From: Bacteroidota bacterium
GTDB taxonomy: Bacteria > Bacteroidota > Bacteroidia > AKYH767-A > OLB10
Direction of reading: 5' to 3'
Length of the DNA: 64,000 bases
Assembly (NCBI GenBank): GCA_016713925.1
Contig: JADJOH010000008.1
Span: 682,001 to 746,000, forward strand
Shown here: positions 1 to 8,861 of the stretch, piece by piece
Layout of the letters: every line of letters starts with the position of its first letter
Position numbering within the stretch: the stretch's first letter is position 1
Made by a program: the position numbers and the translations under genes
The notes under the pieces: model-generated
The model's input: only the letters and a program-made list of their open reading frames with translations
What the model was told of the DNA's origin: nothing
Databases searched by the model: none

Positions 1-689
1 ATGGTAATAATTACAGTGCCGTAGCTTCCACTTATCCGAAATTTCGTGCACGCTCCGGTGCCATCGAAAGTATTGAAAAGCGCGTAAATGATTGTTTGGA
101 AAGAAGTCTGAATGGCCAACCTTTACCGGACGATAGTAAGGAAATGAAAGCCATGGTAGCGTATATTCATTGGCTGGGAAGCGAAGTGAAGAAAGGAGAG
201 AAACCAAAGGGTAGCGGTCTGTTGGAACTTGCGTTTATGGATCGCCCGGCAGATCCGGAAAAGGGAAAGGGTATTTATGAGCAGAAGTGCAGGAGTTGCC
301 ATGGAGCTAACGGTGAGGGATTGCCGAATCCGGAAGCTACAGCCTATACCTATCCTCCTCTTTGGGGAAATAGTAGTTATAATCATGGTGCAGGATTGTA
401 CAGGCTATCCCGATTTGCAGGGTATGTGAAGGCGAATATGCCATTGGGTGCTACGTATAATAATCCGCAGTTGACTGATGAAGAGGCCTGGGATCTTGCT
501 GCTTTTGTGAATTCACAGCCTCGTCCTAAGAAGGATTTAAAAGGCGACTGGCCGGATATTTCTAAGAAGCCCATAGATCATCCTTTCGGACCGTTCTCTG
601 ATCAATACTCAGAAGCACAGCATAAATACGGTCCGTTTGAACCGATAAAGAGCGCTATGGCAGCGCAGGCAGAGAAAGTGTCAAAGTGA
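1..689 (+). CDS. TsdA-like dihaem cytochrome c (thiosulfate dehydrogenase family), 5'-truncated
   Basis: The reading frame is open from the window edge (first full codon at position 3), so the N-terminal haem domain is missing; the TTG at 96 is not a real start. The visible C-terminal half has one haem-binding motif, CRSCHG (about position 292), followed by PPLWG and KANMPLG, where the Met could be the distal ligand, and ends FVNSQPRPK. This order is typical of the second domain of TsdA, a periplasmic enzyme that joins thiosulfate to tetrathionate or reverses the reaction. Upstream, a Cys in the NDCLERSLNG stretch resembles the Cys ligand of TsdA haem 1. The neighbours, DsrE-like and porin genes on the same strand, fit sulfur metabolism. 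A different dihaem cytochrome c remains possible because the first haem motif lies outside the window. Confidence 0.68.
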   Translation, partial: GNNYSAVASTYPKFRARSGAIESIEKRVNDCLERSLNGQPLPDDSKEMKAMVAYIHWLGSEVKKGEKPKGSGLLELAFMDRPADPEKGKGIYEQKCRSCHGANGEGLPNPEATAYTYPPLWGNSSYNHGAGLYRLSRFAGYVKANMPLGATYNNPQLTDEEAWDLAAFVNSQPRPKKDLKGDWPDISKKPIDHPFGPFSDQYSEAQHKYGPFEPIKSAMAAQAEKVSK

Positions 690-760
690 TTTTATGTTTT
701 GCATTTTAATAAATAGCTATTGCATAAATTGTAACTAAATAAATTTAAAACTGGATCAAG

Positions 761-1216
761 ATGAAAAAAATTAAACTCTTATTCGTTGTTGTTTTGATAA
801 ATACCTTCTCGTCGTTTGCACAAACTTCCGCTTCAGGGAAGACTGAAATATCAGGGAGTAAAACAGCTCAGCATCGTGTCATCATGCAATTGGTTTCCGG
901 AGATACGCTGGCGCATAAGGCATTGATGTTTCAACTCAAAAATCTGAAGGAGGTTTGGGCAGATAGCGTTGAAATTGAAGTGTTGATTCAGGGGCCTGCT
1001 TTAGATATGATTATTGCCGATAAGACGACACAGCAAGAGGGAATTTCTAAGATGAAACAGAAGGGTGTCCGGTTTATAGCCTGTGAATTTTCAATGCGTC
1101 AACGAAAGGTGACAAAAGAAGAACTTTTGAAGGATGTTGAATCCGTAAATTATGGGTTAGTCGAAATTATTACTAAACAAGAGCAGGGATGGTCCTATCT
1201 GAAAGCAGGTTTTTAA
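761..1216 (+). CDS. secreted DsrE-family protein
   Basis: A 151-residue protein with a clear signal peptide (MKKIKLLFVVVLINTFSSFA, cleavage after FAQ). The rest fits a single DsrE/DsrF-like domain, ending in the GLVEIITKQEQGWSYLKAGF stretch common to exported Bacteroidota and proteobacterial DsrE-like proteins. Family members bind or relay sulfur species, but many are uncharacterised. A Cys at about residue 108 (ACEFSMRQRK) is the only candidate sulfur-carrying residue in the mature part. It lies 71 bases after the cytochrome gene and its 3' end overlaps the porin gene by 28 bases, which suggests co-transcription and coupled translation. The family call is fairly sure; a role in thiosulfate or tetrathionate metabolism is inferred from the neighbours. 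Confidence 0.75.
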   Translation: MKKIKLLFVVVLINTFSSFAQTSASGKTEISGSKTAQHRVIMQLVSGDTLAHKALMFQLKNLKEVWADSVEIEVLIQGPALDMIIADKTTQQEGISKMKQKGVRFIACEFSMRQRKVTKEELLKDVESVNYGLVEIITKQEQGWSYLKAGF

Positions 1217-2604
1217 AAATCATTATAGCGTTTTTCTTTTTTATAAGTTTCTATTCTGCATCTTTTGCTCAGGAGCATGCTTCATCTCAGGCGGAAAAAG
1301 ATACCAGTAGCTTGCGTTATAAACTTTTAACAAAGGGAGTTTTTCACGCGCATGCAAGGAGTTTCTTTATGGCAACGGATAATCAAGACGCACTCACGGA
1401 TTATTATGCATTGGCGTTTGGTGCCGGCATCAGTTATGAAAGTTATAAAATCCATGGATTTCAGTTTGGGCTTACAGGCTTTTTTATCTTCAATCTCGAA
1501 TCATCAGACCTGGGTACAATCGATCCGTCTGCTAAATCAGGGAACCGTTATGAAATTGGATTGTTTGATTTAAGAAATCCAAATAACAAATCCGATCTTG
1601 ATCGGTTGGAGGATTTATACCTTCGCTATAATTGGAGAAAATCTAAAATTGAGGCTGGACGATTTGAATTAAATACGCCGTTCATCAACAGGCAGGATGG
1701 AAGGATGCGCGGGACGATTGAGGAAGGAGTTTGGGCGGAATTCAACGAGGTGAAGGATTTTAAAATTGAAGGTGGATGGATTCATCGTATTTCTCCCCGA
1801 TCTACTATTGAATGGTATAAAGTGGAGGACTCTTATGGGGTCTATCCGGGGGGACTCAACGAGTTCGGAAATAAATCCGATTATGCCGGAAATATAAGAT
1901 CTGCAGGTGTTGGTTTGTTGGGCCTTACTTATTTGAAGAAGAAAGTGAAGATTCAATTATGGGATCAGTTTGCCGAAAATGTTTTCAATACAGCTATGGT
2001 TCGTGCAGATTTGAATTTGCCGGTTGGATCAATAACTACTTTGCAGCTGGGAGCGATGTATGTTCGACAAGATGCATTGAATTATGGCGGGAATGAGGAT
2101 CAAACGAAAACGTACATCAGCAAAGGAAGTTATTCAACGGTCATCAGTACGAGTGCCGGCCTTAAGCACGGTAATCTGGAGGCATCTTTGAACTACACCC
2201 ATATTCCCGAAGGAGATCGTTTTCTAATGCCACGGGAATGGGGGAGAGAGCCCTTTTATACTTTCATGCCACGGGAGCGCAATGAAGGTTATGCGGATGT
2301 GAATGCTGCTGTTGTAAAACTTTCGTATTCGTTTTTTAATGGCAAGCTCAAACCTTCGTTGGGTTATGGCCATTTTTATTTACCTGATGTGAAGGACGTG
2401 GCTGATAATAAATACGGTTTACCCTCCTACAATCAGTTGAATGCCGATATCCGATATAGCTTTGCAGGGTATTTGAAAGGACTCTCCATGCAAATGTTGA
2501 TGGTCTACAAAGGTGCATTGGGAGAAACATACAATGAATCAAAGTATGTATTCAATAAAGTGAATATGGTAAATTGGAATGTAGTTGTGGATTATACTTT
2601 TTGA
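1189..2604 (+). CDS. OprD-type outer-membrane porin
   Basis: A 471-residue beta-barrel protein with a signal peptide ending SASFAQ at about residue 28. The mature part alternates aromatic and polar residues in short strands and ends with an aromatic residue (VVVDYTF), as outer-membrane barrels do. The segment with NRQDGRMRGTIEEGVW and LWDQFAENVFN is typical of Bacteroidota OprD-family porins. It presumably lets small anionic or organic substrates into the periplasm. The ATG at 1189 lies inside the DsrE-like gene in another frame, so translation is probably coupled. The three-gene order cytochrome, DsrE-like, porin suggests uptake plus oxidation or reduction of a sulfur compound. The substrate cannot be read from the sequence. 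Confidence 0.72.
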   Translation: MVLSESRFLKIIIAFFFFISFYSASFAQEHASSQAEKDTSSLRYKLLTKGVFHAHARSFFMATDNQDALTDYYALAFGAGISYESYKIHGFQFGLTGFFIFNLESSDLGTIDPSAKSGNRYEIGLFDLRNPNNKSDLDRLEDLYLRYNWRKSKIEAGRFELNTPFINRQDGRMRGTIEEGVWAEFNEVKDFKIEGGWIHRISPRSTIEWYKVEDSYGVYPGGLNEFGNKSDYAGNIRSAGVGLLGLTYLKKKVKIQLWDQFAENVFNTAMVRADLNLPVGSITTLQLGAMYVRQDALNYGGNEDQTKTYISKGSYSTVISTSAGLKHGNLEASLNYTHIPEGDRFLMPREWGREPFYTFMPRERNEGYADVNAAVVKLSYSFFNGKLKPSLGYGHFYLPDVKDVADNKYGLPSYNQLNADIRYSFAGYLKGLSMQMLMVYKGALGETYNESKYVFNKVNMVNWNVVVDYTF

Positions 2605-2773
2605 AGAAGTGGTTTTTTCTCAATTTTCTCAGGGGCAACTATTGTTTGGAAACAGTTTGTGATAGAATAACCATGTTTAAGACCCTTCATATAGCCCGTC
2701 ATTGCAATGAAGAAATAGGATAACGTAAACTGATTTGCATGCTGAAAATTTAGATTGCAATTGGAAGAAATTT

Positions 2774-2811
2774 AAAAACCCTGCTTCCTATTAATGGAAG
2801 CAGGGTTTTTA
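2774..2811. terminator. bidirectional intrinsic terminator
   Basis: An inverted repeat with arms AAAAACCCTGCTTCC and GGAAGCAGGGTTTTT around a 7-base loop, flanked by A and T runs, lies between the convergent porin gene and the minus-strand T9SS protein gene. It can end transcription from either side. The rest of 2605-2858 holds nothing I can identify. Confidence 0.8.
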
Positions 2812-2858
2812 AATTTATAGATCAGATTACTTTACATATCCGTATTTAGTAATTTCTA

Positions 2859-3998
2859 TTAGTGGTTGACTGAAATCTTCAAGTATTGTTCACCCGAGCG
2901 AACAATATACAATCCGTTTTCAAGCCCTACAATTGATAATTCTGCTACAGGAGCAGCAAAAGTTTCCCGGAATACCAATGTGCCACTCATAGAATAAATT
3001 TCAACCATTTCTTCGTGACCACCAATGAAAATCTTGTCAGATGCAGGATTAGGATAAGCAGTTAACTGAGCATCATAAACCATGTCGTCTCCTGCACGTA
3101 AAACGATCTTTTCTTTAATGGTAATAAACTTATTGACGTTACAATTACCTGCGGCAACGGTATGTTGCATGCGAACCCTGTAATTACCGGTATCAGGCCA
3201 TAGAACAGTATATTGATTTGAGGCTGCACCCGGAATTATCACTCCGTTTTTAAACCATTTATAAAATGCTACAGGGTAATTGGAGGCAGCAGTTAATTTA
3301 GATTGTTGCCCGGGAAGAATTTTTCTCTTTGTAGCGGTAAGTGTATAAACTCCCGGTTGCGGAAAAAGACTCATGGAAGACTTTCCGTCCTTGCATCCTA
3401 AACTATTTTTTATAACACAATATTGGGCAGAGCCCATTCCACCAAGACCTGTCCAAAGTACGGATGCATTACTTGTAAATCCGTTATAATTCCAATCATA
3501 AGTGTTGCCGGTTCCGGATGGATTATTTCCGTCAGTTGCGGTAACAAGTACTCCGTTACATTGGTTTGTTTTAGTGATATTCACTAATGGAGAGGAATTA
3601 ACAGTTACCTGACTAATTATTGTATCAGTACACCCTGTGCCCGCTTCGATAAAAATAACCCGGTATTCTCCGTTATTTGCTGTAGTGAAATCAGCATATT
3701 CAATTGAATTAAAATTGTTGTTCCCATTCCAACCTGCAGGGAGTGATTGAAAAGGTTGTCCATTATTTGCTCTATATGCCCAAATTAAAATTCCGTTTTT
3801 TACACCATTCCGCATTACACTTAGAACAGCAATATTCGGGAAGCTGATAGTTGCAGAACAATTGCTTCCTTGGCCCGACGGGCCTCCACCATTTATGCTT
3901 TCCGATATACCCAATATTTCACCGGCAGTGCAAAGGGTTTGTGCATTTACATTAACTCCCAGTGCCAGAGTTAGTAATGCTAGTAGAGTTTTTTTCAT
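2859..3998 (-). CDS. T9SS type A sorting-domain secreted protein
   Basis: A 379-residue exported protein. The signal peptide is MKKTLLALLTLALGVNVNAQ. The body is made of Ig-like/PKD-like beta modules with NGEYRVIFIEAGTGCTDT and GNYRVRMQHTVAAGNC patterns, typical of adhesin-like surface proteins. The last ~75 residues (LTAYPNPASDKIFIGG ... NGLYIVRSGEQYLKISV) are a type A T9SS C-terminal signal, so the protein should cross the outer membrane through the SprA translocon and be surface-attached or released. It shares the terminator at 2774-2811. No catalytic domain is visible; the function beyond a surface protein is unknown. Confidence 0.82.
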   Translation of the reverse strand: MKKTLLALLTLALGVNVNAQTLCTAGEILGISESINGGGPSGQGSNCSATISFPNIAVLSVMRNGVKNGILIWAYRANNGQPFQSLPAGWNGNNNFNSIEYADFTTANNGEYRVIFIEAGTGCTDTIISQVTVNSSPLVNITKTNQCNGVLVTATDGNNPSGTGNTYDWNYNGFTSNASVLWTGLGGMGSAQYCVIKNSLGCKDGKSSMSLFPQPGVYTLTATKRKILPGQQSKLTAASNYPVAFYKWFKNGVIIPGAASNQYTVLWPDTGNYRVRMQHTVAAGNCNVNKFITIKEKIVLRAGDDMVYDAQLTAYPNPASDKIFIGGHEEMVEIYSMSGTLVFRETFAAPVAELSIVGLENGLYIVRSGEQYLKISVNH

Positions 3999-4153
3999 TT
4001 TTGAAAGATTTAGTTATTTAAGTTAAAGTTAGATTTTTAAGCAATTTAAATAAAAATACATTACAAGCAAAAAAAATTCTAATTTTTTCAATTCACTATA
4101 AATCAAAATGTTAGCAGAATGCATTTTAATTTATGACTTATACAATCTACTTA

Positions 4154-6067
4154 TTAGACAGGCCTTTCCACAAAATACATCTCGATCTGCCCTTTGTTCT
4201 TCGCCTCAATCATTCCGCGATGCGTACAAACAAATTTATCCTTGATGAGATTATAGGTGAATCCGCTGATATTTACTTTACCTACAGCACCGCTGCTTTC
4301 CATTCTTGATGCTGTATTTACAGTATCCCCCCAGATATCATAAGCGAATTTCTTTATTCCAACAATACCTGCAACAACAGGGCCCGTATGAATTCCAAGT
4401 CTTAATTCAAAAAATGGTTGACCTTCCTTTTCCCTTTTCATTTTATTCTGAGCTATAAATTCCTGAAACTCCAGTCCCGCTCTGACTACATCTTCCGGAT
4501 GGGTTGAATTAGGAACAGGCAATCCACCGGCGCACATATAGGCATCACCAATCGTTTTAATTTTTTCGAGACCATGCTTGGTAATGATCCGGTCAAATTC
4601 ACTGTAACATAAATTAATTTCAGCAACCAGTTCTTCAGCAGAAAGTTTTTCACTGGCCTGGGTAAAGTTTTTGAAGTCGGTAAACATTACCGTTACACTA
4701 TCGATGCTTTTTGCTTTCGCGGTTCCGGTGGCTTTCAATTCTTCAGCGGTTTCTTCCGGAAGGATGTTCAGCAATAATTCATCACTTCGCTTCTTTTCTT
4801 TTGCTATACGATTTTTCTGTGCGAAAAATGTGGCGGCAAATAAAAGAACGATGGCAAATCCTCCGATGAAACTATTACGAACGACTTTCTGTCGTCTCAA
4901 TTCCTGATCCTGAATTTCTTTGTCCTTTGTTAAAAGACTGATTTGTGATTCTTTCTTTTCAAGATCGAAACCGAATTGTAAAGTTCCCAGTTTCTTTTCA
5001 ATGTCAAGGTTGAATAATGTATCTTTAATACTCAGTAATAAATTTTGATATTTAAAGGCCTTTCCGAAATCTTCCATTCTTGCATAGGTGCCGGCCAGTC
5101 CCTGATAGGCTTCCTTCAATTGATAGTTCGCTCCAATTTCTTTAGAGAGCTTTTCAGCTTCTGTGAAATACTCAAGGGATTTTTTCAGGTTGTTGTTTTC
5201 ACTGTACGTTTCTCCCAGAGCAATGAGTGAAAGAGCGATGTCATTTTTTGCATCAAGGTATTTCGCATAATCATAGGCCTGTGACTGGAAAAGAATAGCT
5301 TTGTTAAAATCCTTTCTGTATCGGTATACTTTTCCGATATTGATAAGTGTATATGGTAGGTTTTCCGATCCTTCAAATGCTTTCAGCGATTTTTCAAAAA
5401 ACAAAAGCGCTGAATCGAGATTCATCCGGTCAAGATAGATTTCACCGATATTAACGGAAACAGTTCCGATCGCATCGTTATCACCGTGTGACTCACTCAG
5501 CGGCAGGGCGCGAAAGTAGAATTCCAGTGCTTTTGCTTTGGTCGCTTTTTTATTGAAATAGACAGCGCCAATATTTATACAAGTGGTAATGATTCTCAAG
5601 GTGTCATTGAGCTCTTCGGCCTGCTTGAGTGATTTAAGATAATATTCCAGGGCACTCGCGTCATCACCCTGATTAAAGTAAACAGCTCCCAGATTACTGA
5701 GCAAATTCGCAACTCCGGGTTTATCACCAATCTTTTCAAAAGCAGTTAATGATTGATTCCAGTAACCTAGCGTTTGAATATAATCTCCCTTCATGTAATT
5801 TGCCAAACCCAGATTTTTTAGCGACATAGCAATTCCTTTTCCGTATTGCAGTTTTTCTGAAAGTTCTTTCGCCTGATTGGCATAACGAATGGCAAGATTG
5901 GGGGCATCACTGAAATTTACTTTACATAATTCCAGTAAGAGCTGAACGCGTGTCGTATCTTCCTTTGCATTTTTAAGTAAACCCGCTAAACTATCCGCTG
6001 CATTGTTTTGTGCAGTCACTTTCAAAGTAACCAAAAGGAGGAGTAAAAGAAGTTTCAGGTATTTCAT
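4154..6067 (-). CDS. TPR-containing membrane adenylate/guanylate cyclase
   Basis: A 637-residue protein in four parts: a signal peptide (to about residue 20); tandem tetratricopeptide repeats over about 30-330 (YFNQGDDASALEYYLKSLKQAEEL is one unit, in pieces); a charged coiled coil and one membrane span at about 394-417 (SFIGGFAIVLLFAATFFA); and a class III cyclase domain from about 455. Metal-binding Asp residues sit in MFTDFKNFT (about 463) and KTIGDAYM (about 506). The purine-selecting pair is Lys in EKIKTIGD and Asp in YDIWGDTVNTASRM (about 574), the adenylate cyclase combination rather than the Glu/Cys of guanylate cyclases. The TPR part would lie outside the inner membrane and the cyclase inside, so it may convert a periplasmic protein contact into cAMP. 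The ligand is unknown and it stands alone as a transcription unit. Confidence 0.85.
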   Translation of the reverse strand: MKYLKLLLLLLLVTLKVTAQNNAADSLAGLLKNAKEDTTRVQLLLELCKVNFSDAPNLAIRYANQAKELSEKLQYGKGIAMSLKNLGLANYMKGDYIQTLGYWNQSLTAFEKIGDKPGVANLLSNLGAVYFNQGDDASALEYYLKSLKQAEELNDTLRIITTCINIGAVYFNKKATKAKALEFYFRALPLSESHGDNDAIGTVSVNIGEIYLDRMNLDSALLFFEKSLKAFEGSENLPYTLINIGKVYRYRKDFNKAILFQSQAYDYAKYLDAKNDIALSLIALGETYSENNNLKKSLEYFTEAEKLSKEIGANYQLKEAYQGLAGTYARMEDFGKAFKYQNLLLSIKDTLFNLDIEKKLGTLQFGFDLEKKESQISLLTKDKEIQDQELRRQKVVRNSFIGGFAIVLLFAATFFAQKNRIAKEKKRSDELLLNILPEETAEELKATGTAKAKSIDSVTVMFTDFKNFTQASEKLSAEELVAEINLCYSEFDRIITKHGLEKIKTIGDAYMCAGGLPVPNSTHPEDVVRAGLEFQEFIAQNKMKREKEGQPFFELRLGIHTGPVVAGIVGIKKFAYDIWGDTVNTASRMESSGAVGKVNISGFTYNLIKDKFVCTHRGMIEAKNKGQIEMYFVERPV

Positions 6068-6380
6068 CCGTGAATCAGCACGTGGAGTTCATTGAATTAT
6101 GGAATTCTATAAAGATATATTATTTTGCTTTTTGCTATTTCTTGTTTGTAGAGTAGTTTTTAAACACTTCTGGCAGGTTAATTTGTTAGTTTAATTCGCA
6201 ATCCCAGAATGAATAAGAAGTCAGCTTAATTATAAATAACTGATATATAGTAAGATACTTTCTTATTGGGCAAAGTCGTTCCCCATTTGATAAAAGGGTT
6301 GGTCACTTTACAATAGACGTGGTTGATGCCTGTTGGTTATGGCACGCCATTCCTTTTTATGGGTTTTCTTTACGGAAGGT
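6068..6380. other. intergenic stretch, no gene seen
   Basis: An AT-rich gap upstream of the minus-strand cyclase gene and downstream of the split peptidase/MBG locus. It should contain the cyclase promoter, but I find no convincing TAnnTTTG element on the minus strand, and no RNA gene. Confidence 0.4.
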
Positions 6381-6426
6381 AAATAAAATAGGCTGTCCGA
6401 AGTTTCGCGACAGCCTATTTTTATTT
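6381..6426 (-). terminator. intrinsic terminator after the MBG/T9SS gene
   Basis: Arms AAATAAAATAGGCTGTC and GACAGCCTATTTTTATTT surround a short loop; on the minus strand the right-hand T-rich flank follows a GC-containing stem. It starts 15 bases after the stop codon of the gene ending at 6441. Confidence 0.75.
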
Positions 6427-6440
6427 AATCAGGAAGTGTT

Positions 6441-8861
6441 TTATTCTTTTACAAATCGCAAATTAAATCCTTCAGATTCGGTTTGAATTTTTACGAAATA
6501 AACGCCGGAAGTTAAGCTGCTGCAATTTATATTCAAATCACTTCCTTGCCCTACCACCTGAACTTCGTACCTGCGTCCTGTTAGATCCCAAACAGTGACC
6601 ATATTCACCATCAACTCAAATCCTGAAGAATGCAAGTTTACAAATCCTGAGCTAGGGTTAGGATACAATTCAATCCCGGTCTGACTTATTTGGCTCAAGC
6701 GAAGATTACCTGAGTTACATTTGTTGGAAGTAGAACTTGCTTCACTTGCAGAGGAAGATTTCTGTGTACCATTATACGTTTTGATACTCCAAGTAAGTTT
6801 TAAACCATCGAAGAAAATATCAAAAGTATATGAACCCGGCAGGAATACTACCGGAGGATTTCCCGAATAATTTCCAAGAGCCGTAATGAAGTTGTCCGCA
6901 CCTAAGGGAACATAAACAGGGGTATTGTTGTCATTCTCATAACGTAATTTAGCTACATAGTTGAATCCTGACGGATGATTAATTAATGTATCTACACAGT
7001 CCAAAACCGGTTTGACTTTCTTAGCTCCTCCACCTTTCGGATTGACATACAACAGCCCGGATTGATAAGTAACATTATAATTTGTTATTGCCGGGAAACT
7101 TAAGCAACAAACCGTAATGTTATATACCCCGGCATTTTGGTTGCAACCGGGAGGTACACTGTAGGTGGGTCCGGAAGTGATAGTGGTTTGTTCATTGTTT
7201 TTCCAGCCGGTGATCGTACTGGTAAAAACAGGCAATGAACTTCCTCTTTCTATGAACTGTAAGTCAGCTTCAACAATTAAGCTGGCTTTAGTAATCTCAA
7301 GATTACCATCTGTTTTATTGATCTCATAGTTATCAGAGGATCCCCCGGTTAATGTTATTGCATAGTTTCCAAAATTCGATGTTGGATTCGCTGAGGTCGC
7401 TGCTGTTGGAGGTGTAATAGCTGATACACCCTCTCCATTAACAAATCCTGAATAGCTGATAGTGAAAGTTGGATTGAGGTCACCATACACTCTGGTTTTA
7501 TCATCGGCTGTAGCTGATAATGAAGCTTTATTAATGGTTAAACCACCATTAAAATAATTCACCATGTAGTCGGAAGGAGCGAGGAGTCCAAGTCCGCCCG
7601 GAACCACAGTGTAATTTCCGGCAGCATATGGAGGAGTAACGGGTAGCTGGTCATTATTCAGCACAGTATATTGTATAATACCATTCGAAACTCCTGATAA
7701 ACTGTCGTCAAATTGAAGTCCACTTACAGCAGATGTAAATGTGACCGGGTTGCCATAAGTTTCAGTGATGTTATTCGCATCCACAGTTAATGTAGCCGGT
7801 AAAATATTCAACGTTCCCAATCCATAGGAAATATCAAAATTATTAGAGAGATAAGCTGCCGGTACAATAGCATGGGTACCCGCATTGATACCGGTTATGA
7901 TGGTTATACCATTAAATGTGGTGAGCGTATCGTTCGCCGGAGCGTTTACATCATCTTCGTCGATAATCACCGCAACGTTGGCATTGCTGGTACTGCTATC
8001 ATTGACATTCGAGCTGTTTACAATCGGAGCACCGTTCACCAGCGCCCTGCCATTTACAAGTGCTCGTGCATTTACTAACGCCCGCGCATTAACCAATGCT
8101 CTCGCATTAACCAATGCCCTTGCGCTTACCAGTGATGTGGTATCCGGGTCGTCCTGATAATTAAAAACAGAAGCAGTGGCAACATCCACCAGGTTTGTAG
8201 TATCGTAGGTAGTCGTACCATTCACCAATGCTCTCGCATTCACCAGTGCTCTTGCATTCACTAGTGCGCGGGCACTCACGAGGGCACTCAAATTGGCCAG
8301 ATCAGCGTTGACAAGCGCCCGACCGTTCACCAATGCCCTTGCATTTACTAACCCCAGGGCATTAACGATATTTTGTTGATGGTCGGCTTCGAGACTACTC
8401 AGGAAGGTGGTTTGATCAAGCGGATCAATTTCGCTATCGTCGTATTGATAAATGAATCCGGGTATTTCAATTTTATCACCATAGACCAGTGTCGTGTCTT
8501 TCGGAGTGATAACAAGCGGCATTTTTTCGATGGTCAGCAATCCGTTCACAAATTCATAATTAAAGAAAGTGTTATACCCCGGGTCACTTACTGTAGCTAT
8601 TGGTTGAATGAAGTAAATACCTGCATTACTTGAACCGGAAGCAGGGGTATTGAATGTAATGGGTGACAACCCCAGATCTGCATACGTCAGTCCGGACTGT
8701 GCGAGAGGAACACTGTCGACAAGAATGGTTGCTGTAAACACGGGAAGTTTTTCACCGTACCGTTTGGAGCTGTTATCAGCAATTACCTGCACATTTTTCT
8801 TGATAGTTGAAAAGAAATACAAGGTGTCGGAATTTCCGCCATCATTGAGGAAGGGTACCAA
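6441..8861 (-). CDS. MBG-domain/T9SS C-terminal part of a frameshifted S8 surface protein
   Basis: An 806-codon frame that opens with TTG, has no signal peptide and no plausible ribosome binding site, and overlaps the upstream peptidase gene by 20 bases. It contains several MBG-type beta domains (VYGDLNPTFTISYSGFVNGE; SLIVEADLQFIERGSSLPVFTSTI) of the kind found in bacterial adhesins, an ALVNAR hexapeptide array, and a type A T9SS sorting domain (YPNPSSGFVNLHSSGF ... SGVYFVKIQT) over the last ~85 residues. Skipping one G near 8881 links the upstream frame to this one as IIFNAYVYTPPLVPF, without a break in the beta-domain pattern. I therefore read it as the C-terminal half of one ~2,000-residue exported protein. 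If the shift is real, this part would not be exported. Confidence 0.8.
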   Translation of the reverse strand: MVPFLNDGGNSDTLYFFSTIKKNVQVIADNSSKRYGEKLPVFTATILVDSVPLAQSGLTYADLGLSPITFNTPASGSSNAGIYFIQPIATVSDPGYNTFFNYEFVNGLLTIEKMPLVITPKDTTLVYGDKIEIPGFIYQYDDSEIDPLDQTTFLSSLEADHQQNIVNALGLVNARALVNGRALVNADLANLSALVSARALVNARALVNARALVNGTTTYDTTNLVDVATASVFNYQDDPDTTSLVSARALVNARALVNARALVNARALVNGRALVNGAPIVNSSNVNDSSTSNANVAVIIDEDDVNAPANDTLTTFNGITIITGINAGTHAIVPAAYLSNNFDISYGLGTLNILPATLTVDANNITETYGNPVTFTSAVSGLQFDDSLSGVSNGIIQYTVLNNDQLPVTPPYAAGNYTVVPGGLGLLAPSDYMVNYFNGGLTINKASLSATADDKTRVYGDLNPTFTISYSGFVNGEGVSAITPPTAATSANPTSNFGNYAITLTGGSSDNYEINKTDGNLEITKASLIVEADLQFIERGSSLPVFTSTITGWKNNEQTTITSGPTYSVPPGCNQNAGVYNITVCCLSFPAITNYNVTYQSGLLYVNPKGGGAKKVKPVLDCVDTLINHPSGFNYVAKLRYENDNNTPVYVPLGADNFITALGNYSGNPPVVFLPGSYTFDIFFDGLKLTWSIKTYNGTQKSSSASEASSTSNKCNSGNLRLSQISQTGIELYPNPSSGFVNLHSSGFELMVNMVTVWDLTGRRYEVQVVGQGSDLNINCSSLTSGVYFVKIQTESEGFNLRFVKE
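8020..8375 (-). repeat. ALVNAR hexapeptide-coding repeat array
   Basis: Two blocks of 18-base units encode repeats of Ala-Leu-Val-Asn-(Ala/Gly)-Arg: six units near 8025-8135 and about seven or eight near 8215-8375, separated by a unique ~80-base segment. The copies differ at synonymous positions (for example GCATTAACCAATGCT against GCATTTACTAACGCC), so the peptide is kept while the DNA has diverged. The array sits between two MBG-like domains. Confidence 0.85.
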
